DNA of 64,000 nt from Sphingomonas sp. SUN019 (GTDB taxonomy: Bacteria; Pseudomonadota; Alphaproteobacteria; Sphingomonadales; Sphingomonadaceae), in the NCBI RefSeq assembly GCF_024758705.1, contig NZ_CP096971.1, forward strand, positions 1,364,001 through 1,428,000. The letters run 5' to 3'. Positions 45,871-53,472 of this stretch are shown here, piece after piece. Position 1 is the first letter of the stretch; the number at the start of each line of letters is the position of its first letter. The notes under the pieces are model-generated. The model ran no database searches and was not told the DNA's origin. It saw only the letters and a program-made list of their open reading frames with translations. A program made the position numbers and the translations under genes.

Positions 45871-46344
45871 TCACTGGTCTCCGCGTGCGCCGATGAGATC
45901 GCTCGCGACCTTGAGCCCGGAGGTCAGTTGCCCGAATGCGATCAGCATCAGGAGGGCAAGGCCGACGATCCACGCCATTCGTTTCGCCATGCTCAGGTCA
46001 TTGTAGCGCGCACCCTTCCGTCGGATTGGAAGGCTGGACCGCCAGTCGGCCACCTCATCCGGCGGATCGATTGGTGCGGGGGGAACCGGGGCCGGTGCTA
46101 CCCGGGAAGACTGACCCCCTGATTGATCGGGGGTCAGTTTCGCTTCGTGCTGCTCCAGCAGCATCGCGGCTTCGCGCCGGTCGCGCGCGCCGATTATGCG
46201 GACCGCTTCGGCGATATAGCCGTCGATCGTCGATGGCGCGATCGACAGTTCGAGCGCGATCTCCTTCGTCCGCATCCGTGCGCGCACCAGCCTCAGGCAA
46301 TCGCGATGCCTGGGACTCAGCGCGTCGAATCGGGTGTCGTCCAT
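45871..46344 (-). CDS. LuxR-type HTH protein with C-terminal membrane helix
   Basis: 157 residues. The N-terminus is a LuxR/GerE helix-turn-helix (FDALSPRHRDCLRLVRARMR, TKEIALELSIAPSTIDGYIA). A Pro-rich linker follows (residues 80-105), then a single membrane helix near the end (MAWIVGLALLMLIAFGQLTS). There is no receiver or sensor domain. A DNA-binding domain tethered to the membrane is unusual for LuxR proteins, but similar short proteins occur in sphingomonads. The start is set at MDDTRFDAL. It heads the minus-strand cassette. Confidence 0.72.
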   Translation of the reverse strand: MDDTRFDALSPRHRDCLRLVRARMRTKEIALELSIAPSTIDGYIAEAVRIIGARDRREAAMLLEQHEAKLTPDQSGGQSSRVAPAPVPPAPIDPPDEVADWRSSLPIRRKGARYNDLSMAKRMAWIVGLALLMLIAFGQLTSGLKVASDLIGARGDQ

Positions 46345-46471
46345 GCTCCCGACAGTGAACGACACCGCGCAATGGCTCAATTGCTGGTTAACGTTTAGAG
46401 CGGCTTGTCCTTCAAAAACCTCCGCGATTGGCGAATGGGCACATCGCTGCGCAGGGACGGGATTTCCCACA

Positions 46472-46500
46472 TTGCAAGGCGCACGCGCATCCGCTATGCG
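46472..46500 (+). promoter_or_regulatory. Candidate promoter of rplK-rplA
   Basis: TTGCAA, 17 bases, TATGCG, about 120 bases upstream of rplK. A separate promoter is expected here because the region upstream is a minus-strand cassette that separates rplK from nusG. The box lies upstream of the divergent LuxR-type gene. Confidence 0.45.
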
Positions 46501-46621
46501 CGCCACCTTCCACATCCGTTGGAAAACCCCCGCGGGAGATCGTTCGCGATCGTCTGAACCGCTAAACTTGAACCGGGCGGGGCGCTGTTGCGCTCAGAGC
46601 CCAACTAGAGAGTGAGTGACA

Positions 46622-47053
46622 GTGGCCAAAAAGATTACCGGCTATATCAAGCTGCAGGTGCCCGCCGGCGCCGCCAATCCTTCACCCCCGATCGGCCCCG
46701 CGCTGGGTCAGCGCGGCGTGAACATCATGGAATTCTGCAAGGCGTTCAACGCGTCGACCGGTGATCAGGAAAAGGGCACGCCGCTGCCGACCGTCATCAC
46801 TGTCTATGCCGATCGTTCGTTCAGCTTCGAGACGAAGACGCCGCCCGCGACGTATCTGATCAAGAAGGCCGCGAACCTGAAGTCGGGTTCCAAGGAACCG
46901 GGCAAGGTGAGCGCTGGAAAGATCAAGCGTTCGCAGCTCAGCGAAATCGCGACCGCGAAGATGAAGGATCTGAACGCCAACGACATCGAGGCTGCGACCA
47001 AGATCATCGAAGGCTCCGCCCGCGCGATGGGCCTCGAAGTGGTGGAGGGCTGA
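46622..47053 (+). CDS. rplK: 50S ribosomal protein L11
   Basis: 143 residues with the L11 hallmarks: [20 protein letters not shown] (thiostrepton-site region), [13 protein letters not shown] and [20 protein letters not shown], with the C-terminal RNA-binding domain ending [15 protein letters not shown]. GTG 46622 gives [11 protein letters not shown] as in relatives. A GTG six bases earlier would add MT. rplA follows after four bases. Confidence 0.96.
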   Translation: MAKKITGYIKLQVPAGAANPSPPIGPALGQRGVNIMEFCKAFNASTGDQEKGTPLPTVITVYADRSFSFETKTPPATYLIKKAANLKSGSKEPGKVSAGKIKRSQLSEIATAKMKDLNANDIEAATKIIEGSARAMGLEVVEG

Positions 47054-47057
47054 GATC

Positions 47058-47750
47058 ATGGCTAATTTGAGCAAGAAGCAGAAGGCGATCACGGTCGACC
47101 GCGAAAAGCTGCACGGCATCGACGAGGCGATCGCGCTGGCGAAGTCGGGCGCGACGAGCAAGTTCGACGAGACGATCGAAGTCGCGCTGAACCTGGGCGT
47201 CGATCCGCGTCACGCCGACCAGATGGTCCGCGGCGTGGTGACGCTCCCGGCCGGTACGGGTAAGACCGTCCGCGTCGGCGTGTTCGCGAAGGGTGCGAAG
47301 GCCGACGAGGCGCGTGAGGCCGGGGCTGACGTGGTCGGCGCCGAAGACCTGATGGAGATCATCCAGGGCGGCAAGATCGAGTTCGACCGCTGCATCGCGA
47401 CCCCGGACATGATGGGCGTCGTCGGGCGGCTGGGCAAGGTGCTGGGTCCGAAGGGCCTGATGCCGAACCCTAAGCTGGGCACGGTCACGATGAACGTCGC
47501 GCAGGCGGTCAAGGACGCCAAGGGCGGCCAGGTCGAATATCGCGTCGAAAAGGCCGGGATCATCCATTCGGGCATCGGCAAGGCGAGCTTCCCCGCGGAA
47601 GAACTGCGCCGCAACTTCGATGCGCTGGTCGACGCGGTCGTGAAGGCCAAGCCGTCGGGTGCAAAGGGCAAGTACGTCAAGAAGGTCGCGATCTCCAGCA
47701 CGATGGGTGCCGGGATCAAGGTCGATACCGCCGAGGTGGTGGGCGCGTAA
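47058..47750 (+). CDS. rplA: 50S ribosomal protein L1
   Basis: 230 residues. Two-domain L1 with [60 protein letters not shown] and [16 protein letters not shown]1 builds the L1 stalk and represses its own operon. Downstream lie the structured 3' element and a strong terminator, so the L11 operon ends here and rplJ-rplL, 8.6 kb away, is separate. Confidence 0.96.
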   Translation: MANLSKKQKAITVDREKLHGIDEAIALAKSGATSKFDETIEVALNLGVDPRHADQMVRGVVTLPAGTGKTVRVGVFAKGAKADEAREAGADVVGAEDLMEIIQGGKIEFDRCIATPDMMGVVGRLGKVLGPKGLMPNPKLGTVTMNVAQAVKDAKGGQVEYRVEKAGIIHSGIGKASFPAEELRRNFDALVDAVVKAKPSGAKGKYVKKVAISSTMGAGIKVDTAEVVGA

Positions 47751-47846
47751 GCCCGAGCGAGGCGCGTAGCGGCACGCTACGCGCCGGTGCTTCGCCGGAG
47801 CGAAGCACGCGACAGGCCGGCCGGCGCGGCCAGCCGCGACCGACGG
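47751..47846. repeat. Structured 3' element (copy 3) after rplA
   Basis: Two perfect hairpins, GGCGCGTAGC/GCTACGCGCC and GTGCTTCGC/GCGAAGCAC, then GCGACAGGCCGGCCGGCGCG and the end GCGACCGACGG. The GGCCGGCCGGCGC core is identical to the copy after rplL. Confidence 0.65.
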
Positions 47847-47889
47847 GGACTGGATTTACTCCCGTCCCGTGGCCGACGAGACTGATCGA

Positions 47890-47917
47890 GGGCCGGGAGC
47901 GATCCCGGCCCTTTTCT
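47890..47917 (+). terminator. Rho-independent terminator of rplK-rplA
   Basis: GGGCCGGGA-GCGA-TCCCGGCCC, a perfect nine-base stem with a tetraloop, followed by TTTTCTT. A textbook intrinsic terminator 140 bases after rplA. Confidence 0.88.
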
Positions 47918-47958
47918 TGTGATTGGAGTCGCTGGTGAAACGCGATAGGACGCAAGGC

Positions 47959-48507
47959 ATGAGTGCCAGCGTCAGTGCGCGGTCGGCGTTGCGGGCCGCC
48001 ACATCCGATCATCACGAACGGGTCGACGCGGCGTTTTCCAGCGCGAACCTGGCCGACCGCGATCACTACGGGTGCTTCCTGATGGCGCAGGCCGCGGCGC
48101 ATCTGCCGGTGGAGGAGGCGCTGGCCAAGGGCGGCATCGCGGGGATTCTGCCCGATTGGGCAGCGCGCGAGCGGGGGGCATTATTGCGCGCCGATCTGGC
48201 TGCGCTGGGGCGGACCTCACCTGAATCCGATGCAACGTTGGCGTTCGACGACCCAGCGGCGATGCTGGGCGCGGTCTATGTGCTGGAAGGGTCGCGGCTG
48301 GGCGGTGCGCTGTTGAAGCGATCGGTGCCCGCGGATTTCCCGACGGCGTTTCTGGGCGCAAGCGATTCGGCGGCGTGGCGGCGGCTGATGGCTGTGCTGG
48401 ACGAGCGGCTGGACACCGACGCCGCGCGACTGATCGCGATCAACGCGGCAGCGCAGGTTTTCACGTTATTCGAGCGCAAGGCGCGACAATTCCTGAAGGT
48501 GACATAA
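47959..48507 (+). CDS. bphO: Haem oxygenase, bacteriophytochrome-associated
   Basis: A 182-residue haem oxygenase-like protein that would open haem to biliverdin IXalpha, the chromophore of the neighbouring phytochrome. The proximal His is probably in ATSDHHERVDAAFSS, with LGAVYVLEGSRLGGALLKRS forming the distal helix motif. It lies two bases ahead of bphP, the usual bphO-bphP pair. ATG 47959 is chosen; an earlier GTG adds 12 residues. Confidence 0.9.
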   Translation: MSASVSARSALRAATSDHHERVDAAFSSANLADRDHYGCFLMAQAAAHLPVEEALAKGGIAGILPDWAARERGALLRADLAALGRTSPESDATLAFDDPAAMLGAVYVLEGSRLGGALLKRSVPADFPTAFLGASDSAAWRRLMAVLDERLDTDAARLIAINAAAQVFTLFERKARQFLKVT

Positions 48508-48509
48508 GC

Positions 48510-51086
48510 TTGGCAAACGACTTCGGGCCGGTCGACCTGACCAATTGCGATCGCGAACCGATCCATATCCTGGGCGCGATCCAGCCGATCGGATTCCTGC
48601 TGGCGCTGACCGCGGACTGGATGATCGCCCGCGCGTCGGCAAACGTCGCCACGTTCGTCGGCAAGACGCCCGACGAGCTGATCGGCGCACCGATCGGCGA
48701 GGTCTTCGCCGGGTCGGCGATCCACGACTTGCGAAACCGGGCGGCGATGCTGCGCGGGGCGGATGCGATCGAGCGGCTGTTCGATTGCGTGTTGATTGCG
48801 GGCGGAACGCCGTTCGACGTCGCGATCCACCTTTCGGGCGGGCAAGTGGTGATCGAGGCCGAACCGTCGTCGGGCGAACATGGCGACGCGACCGGCATGG
48901 TGCGGTCGATGATCACCCGGCTGGACCAATGCGAGGACATGCCGACGTTTTTCCGCGAAGGCGCACGACAGGTGCGCGCGCTGATCGGGTTCGATCGCGT
49001 GATGGTCTATCGCTTCGCCGCCGACGGATCGGGCGAAGTCGTGGCCGAAGCCGCCAAGCCCGGCATCGGCAAGTTCATGGGGCTGCGCTATCCCGCCAGC
49101 GACATTCCGGTACAGGCGCGCGAACTGTACAAGCGCAACCTGCTGCGAATCATCGCCGACGTGAACGCCGTACCGGTGCCGATCGTCCCCGCGCGCAACG
49201 AGGCGGGCCAGCCGCTGGACCTTTCATTGTCGCTGCTGCGGGCGGTATCGCCCATTCACATCGAATATCTGAAGAACATGGGCGTCGGCGCGTCGCTGTC
49301 GATCTCGATCCTGGTCGAGGGGAAATTGTGGGGGCTGTTCGCCTGCCACCATTATTCGGCGCATTGCCCGAGCTTCGAACGGCGATCGGTGAGCGAATTG
49401 TTCGCGCAGATGTTCGCGATGCGGCTGGAAAGCCGTGAACGGCAGGCGACGGTCGAATTCGAACGGCGCGCGCGCGATATCTCGGATCAGTTGCTGGGTG
49501 CGGTCGCGTCGGACGAGACGCTGCTGAAGGATCCGGACTGGCTGGGCGACATCCTGACGCACGCGATCGCGGCCGACGGCGTCGGCGTGTGGATCGCGGG
49601 CAATTACGCCTTTTCGGGTGTGACGCCACCGACCGAAGATTTCCGCCGCATCATCCGCGCGCTGAATGGCACCGCGGCGGGCAAGGTCTATGCGACCGAC
49701 AATATCGCATCGATCGTGCCGGGGGCTGAGAGTTTCGCGGAGTCCGCCGCAGGGATGCTGGCGATCCCGATTTCGCGCTCCCCGCGCGATTACGTCGTGC
49801 TGTTCCGGTCCGAATTGGTCCGGTCGGTGCGCTGGGCGGGCGATCCGCACAAGCCGGTCGATTATGGCCCGAATGGCCCGCGGCTGACCCCGCGCGAAAG
49901 CTTCGCCGAATGGAAGGAACTGGTGCAGGGCCGATCGCTGCCGTTCACCGCGTCCGAACTACGCGTCGCCGAAACGTTGCGCGCGACGCTGATCGAGGTC
50001 GTGTTGCGGCTGGCGGACGAGGCGTCGGCCGAGCGCCAGCAGGCGAGCGCACGGCAGGAATTGCTGATCGCCGAGTTGAACCACCGCGTGCGCAACATCC
50101 TGGGCGTAATCCGCGGGCTGATCCGCCAGTCGCAGCCGAGCGAGCCGGCAGTGAAAGATTTCGTCAAGGTCGTCGACGGGCGCATCCATTCGCTGGCGCG
50201 CGCGCACAACCAGATTACCGACGATCACTGGGGGCCGGCCCCGATGCAGGCGCTGATCGACGCCGAAGCCGCGGCATTCGTCGACGAGCGCGAGCGCGTG
50301 GTGTCCGAAGGCGTGCCGGTGATGCTGAACCCACAAGCCTATTCGACGATGGCGCTGGTGGTGCACGAACTGGTCACCAATTCGACCAAATACGGCAGCC
50401 TGTCGGTGCCCGGCGGGCATGTGAAGATCAGCTGGGAACGCAATCCGGCGGGCGATCTGGTGCTGACATGGTGCGAACATGGCGGCCCGCCGGTGAAGGC
50501 GCCGACGCGCAAGGGATTCGGCACGACGATCATCGACCGGTCAGTGCCCTATGATCTCGGCGGATCGGCGAACGTCGAGTACAATCCAGACGGCGTCGAG
50601 GCGCAATTCCGCATTCCTGCGCGCCACGTGTCCGAAGCGCGCAATGTCACCGGCCCCGCGATCAAATATCCCCGGCCAGCGAAGGGGCACCCGCAAACGC
50701 CGCCGCCGCGGATGCTGGCGGGGCGCGACGTCCTGCTGGTCGAGGACAGCCTGATCATCGCGCTGGATGCGGAGGACATCATTACGCGATTGGGCGCGGA
50801 GACGATCGCGACCGCCGCCACGGTGGACGCAGCGCTGGATGCGATCGAAAACCAGCGCCCCACCGTCGCGATGCTCGACATCAACCTAGGCGACCGCAAC
50901 AGTTTCGCGATCGCGGACCGGCTGATGGACCTGAACGTGCCGTTCCTGTTCGCAACCGGATATGGCGAACAGGCGCAACTGCCGATAGACCACCGCGGGC
51001 GTACGGTGGTGCAGAAGCCCTATACGCTGGAAAACGTCGCGCGCGCGATCGAGGAGCTGCTGGGGATGCGGGAAGAGGTTGGATAG
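48510..51086 (+). CDS. bphP: Bacteriophytochrome HWE histidine kinase with receiver domain
   Basis: 858 residues. PAS (DLTNCDREPIHILGAIQPIG, with biliverdin Cys13), GAF (YPASDIPVQARELYKRNLLR with the DIP motif), PHY, an HWE-type kinase (LLIAELNHRVRNILGVIRGL, His near 525; HELVTNSTKYG; GFGTTIIDRS) and a C-terminal receiver (DVLLVEDSLIIALDAEDI, Asp near 790, Lys in VQKPYT). It should sense red/far-red light. The start is TTG 48510 with GAAGGTGA upstream, coupled to bphO. The fused receiver suggests a phosphorelay or feedback; no separate output regulator is encoded here. Confidence 0.93.
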   Translation: MANDFGPVDLTNCDREPIHILGAIQPIGFLLALTADWMIARASANVATFVGKTPDELIGAPIGEVFAGSAIHDLRNRAAMLRGADAIERLFDCVLIAGGTPFDVAIHLSGGQVVIEAEPSSGEHGDATGMVRSMITRLDQCEDMPTFFREGARQVRALIGFDRVMVYRFAADGSGEVVAEAAKPGIGKFMGLRYPASDIPVQARELYKRNLLRIIADVNAVPVPIVPARNEAGQPLDLSLSLLRAVSPIHIEYLKNMGVGASLSISILVEGKLWGLFACHHYSAHCPSFERRSVSELFAQMFAMRLESRERQATVEFERRARDISDQLLGAVASDETLLKDPDWLGDILTHAIAADGVGVWIAGNYAFSGVTPPTEDFRRIIRALNGTAAGKVYATDNIASIVPGAESFAESAAGMLAIPISRSPRDYVVLFRSELVRSVRWAGDPHKPVDYGPNGPRLTPRESFAEWKELVQGRSLPFTASELRVAETLRATLIEVVLRLADEASAERQQASARQELLIAELNHRVRNILGVIRGLIRQSQPSEPAVKDFVKVVDGRIHSLARAHNQITDDHWGPAPMQALIDAEAAAFVDERERVVSEGVPVMLNPQAYSTMALVVHELVTNSTKYGSLSVPGGHVKISWERNPAGDLVLTWCEHGGPPVKAPTRKGFGTTIIDRSVPYDLGGSANVEYNPDGVEAQFRIPARHVSEARNVTGPAIKYPRPAKGHPQTPPPRMLAGRDVLLVEDSLIIALDAEDIITRLGAETIATAATVDAALDAIENQRPTVAMLDINLGDRNSFAIADRLMDLNVPFLFATGYGEQAQLPIDHRGRTVVQKPYTLENVARAIEELLGMREEVG

Positions 51087-51229
51087 CCGATCGCCGCGTC
51101 ACCCGCTAACGCTGCACTTCCCTTTTCGCGGCCATTCCGCTAGGGAGACTTACTTGTGGTGCCTCGCGCTTGTGGTTGCGCACTGTGCCGCCCCCCAGAG
51201 CCCGCCCGCTCAGAGCTGTTGAGATACCC

Positions 51230-52987
51230 ATGTCCTTTGATACTTTGCCCCCCTCGCTCGGCGAGGCGCTGTCCGCGCGTGGCTATACCGATTTCACCCC
51301 CGTCCAGTCGGCGGTCATCGCCGACGATGCGCACGGCCGCGACCTGTTGGTGTCGGCGCAGACCGGTTCGGGCAAGACCGTCGCGTTCGGACTGGCGATG
51401 GGCGACGAACTGCTGACCGGTGGTGGCGCGCCGCCGCCGGGACTGCCGATGGCGCTGGTGATCGCACCGACGCGCGAACTGGCGTTGCAGGTCGCGAAGG
51501 AGCTGGCGTGGCTATACGCGGGCGCAGGCGCGCGGATCGCGACGTGCGTTGGCGGGATGGACGCCAGCCGCGAGCGGCGTTCGCTGAGCCAGGGCACGCA
51601 TATCGTCGTCGGCACGCCGGGGCGGTTGAAGGATCATCTGGAGCGCGGTGCGCTTGATCTGTCGTCGCTGAGGGTCGCGGTGCTCGATGAGGCCGACGAG
51701 ATGCTCGACATGGGCTTCCGCGAGGATCTGGAGACGTTGCTCGACGCGACGCCGAAGGAACGGCGCACGATGCTGTTCTCCGCCACGATGCCGCAGCCGA
51801 TCGTGCGGCTGGCCCGGACGTATCAGCGCGATGCGCTGCGCATTTCGACCGTTGGCGAGGATCGCGGGCATGGCGACATCACCTATCGTGCGGTGACCGT
51901 CGCGCCGTCCGACATCGAGCACGCGGTCATCAATTTGCTGCGCTTCTACGAGGCGGAAACCGCGATGCTGTTCTGCGCAACGCGCGACAATGTGCGGCAT
52001 CTGCACGCGAGTCTCGTCGAGCGTGGCTTCGGCGCGGTGGCGCTGTCGGGCGAGCATAGCCAGAACGAACGCAATGCGGCGTTGCAGGCGTTGCGTGACC
52101 GGCGCGCGCGCGTATGCGTGGCGACCGACGTCGCCTCGCGCGGGATCGATCTGCCTAGCCTCTCACTGGTCGTCCATGTCGAGATGCCGCGCGATGCCGA
52201 GGTGTTGCAGCATCGTTCGGGCCGTACCGGGCGGGCGGGCAAGAAGGGCACGGCGGTGCTGATCGTCCCCTATCCACGCCGTCGCCGGGTCGAGGGGATG
52301 CTGCGCGGGGCGAAGATCGCGGCGGAATGGGCGGGTGTGCCGACTGCGGAAGATATTCGCGCGAAGGACCGCGAACGGTTGCTGGCGACGTTGCTCGCGC
52401 CGGTAGAGATCGACGAGGACGACGCCGCGCTGGCCGAGCAGTTGTTAGCGCAGAAGACCCCGCAGGAGATCGCCGCAGCACTGGTCCATGCGCACCGTGC
52501 GTCGATGCCTGCGCCGGAGGAGATGATCGACCGGTCGCCTGCGCAGGGCCAGGGTGCAGGCGCGCCGCAGGCCGAGCGCGGCGCGCATCGTCCCGGCTTC
52601 GACGACATCGCGTGGTTCCGCATGAACATCGGCCGGCGGCAGAATGCCGATCCGCGCTGGGTGCTGCCGCTAATCTGTCGTCGCGGGCACGTGACCAAAA
52701 ACGAGATCGGCGCGATCCGCATCGGCCAGACCGAAACGCAGTTCCAGATTCCCCGCGCGATCGCCGCGCGCTTTGCAGCAGCGGTGAAGGCGACCGCCAA
52801 TGCCGAGGGCGAGGACGAGAATGGCGTGATGATCGAACCGATGCAGGGTGCTCCCGCACCGCTGACCCGCGCCAATGGCGGCGGCGGTGAGCGTCCGCAC
52901 GCCGGACCGCGCAAAGCCCCCTATCGCGCCAAGCCCACCGGCGCGCCGCGTGGTCCCCGGCCACAGGGTGCCCGTCCGCGGGGATGA
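51230..52987 (+). CDS. DEAD-box RNA helicase, DbpA-like
   Basis: 585 residues. Helicase motifs in order: Q motif with FTPVQSAVI, I SAQTGSGKT, Ia APTRELALQ, II LDEADEMLDMGF, III MLFSATMP, V RVCVATDVASRGIDLP and VI QHRSGRTGRAGKKGT. After residue 460 a DbpA-type RNA-binding domain follows (WFRMNIGRRQNADPRWVLPL, ICRRGHVTKNEIGAIRIGQT), then a Gly/Arg/Pro-rich tail. DbpA acts in 50S assembly, which would suit its place among ribosomal protein genes. Confidence 0.92.
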   Translation: MSFDTLPPSLGEALSARGYTDFTPVQSAVIADDAHGRDLLVSAQTGSGKTVAFGLAMGDELLTGGGAPPPGLPMALVIAPTRELALQVAKELAWLYAGAGARIATCVGGMDASRERRSLSQGTHIVVGTPGRLKDHLERGALDLSSLRVAVLDEADEMLDMGFREDLETLLDATPKERRTMLFSATMPQPIVRLARTYQRDALRISTVGEDRGHGDITYRAVTVAPSDIEHAVINLLRFYEAETAMLFCATRDNVRHLHASLVERGFGAVALSGEHSQNERNAALQALRDRRARVCVATDVASRGIDLPSLSLVVHVEMPRDAEVLQHRSGRTGRAGKKGTAVLIVPYPRRRRVEGMLRGAKIAAEWAGVPTAEDIRAKDRERLLATLLAPVEIDEDDAALAEQLLAQKTPQEIAAALVHAHRASMPAPEEMIDRSPAQGQGAGAPQAERGAHRPGFDDIAWFRMNIGRRQNADPRWVLPLICRRGHVTKNEIGAIRIGQTETQFQIPRAIAARFAAAVKATANAEGEDENGVMIEPMQGAPAPLTRANGGGGERPHAGPRKAPYRAKPTGAPRGPRPQGARPRG

Positions 52988-53436
52988 ACGTCTCGCGCCG
53001 CATCCTGGTCGACGCCGACGCCTGCCCGGTCAAGGACGAGATCTACCGCGTGGCGTGGCGGCTGGAGGTGCCGGTCGTCATCGTCGCGAACAGCCATTTC
53101 CGCATCCCCGTGCATCCGTTGGTGACGCGGCAGGTGGTGAGCGACGCGTTCGACGCCGCGGACGACTGGATCGCCGAACAGGCCGGGCCGGGAACGATAG
53201 TAGTGACCGCGGACATATTGCTCGCCGATCGCTGCCTGAAGGCGGGCGCGATCGTATTGTCTTCGACCGGCCGCGAGTTCACGACGGCGTCGATCGGCGC
53301 CGCGATCGCGACGCGCGCTATCATGGCCGATCTGCGCGCTGGCGGGGATCAGCTTGGCGGACCTGCGGCGTTCAGAAAGGCTGACCGGTCCCGGTTCCTG
53401 CAGGCGCTGGATACCGCGCTGGTGCGGCTGCGATAG
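52984..53436 (+). CDS. YaiI/YqxD family protein (DUF188)
   Basis: 150 residues of the UPF0178/DUF188 family, a PIN-like fold: RRILVDADACPVKDEIYRVA, VIVANSHFRIPVHP, IVVTADILLADRCLKAGAIV and SSTGREFTTASIGAAIATR. Conserved Asp residues resemble a nuclease site, but no activity is proven. The ATG overlaps the helicase stop (ATGA), so both are translated together. A long terminator stem begins at its last codons. Confidence 0.88.
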   Translation: MNVSRRILVDADACPVKDEIYRVAWRLEVPVVIVANSHFRIPVHPLVTRQVVSDAFDAADDWIAEQAGPGTIVVTADILLADRCLKAGAIVLSSTGREFTTASIGAAIATRAIMADLRAGGDQLGGPAAFRKADRSRFLQALDTALVRLR

Positions 53437-53471
53437 GCCGCCAGCGCCTTATGGCGCTGGCGGCCTATCGC
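53430..53471. terminator. Perfect 19-bp stem, bidirectional terminator-like
   Basis: GCGATAGGCCGCCAGCGCC, loop TTAT, and the exact complement. It includes the stop codon of the YaiI-family gene and ends two bases before the stop of the convergent PhoX gene. No T-run follows, so termination efficiency is uncertain, but the position is typical of shared terminators. Confidence 0.65.
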
Positions 53472-53472
53472 A

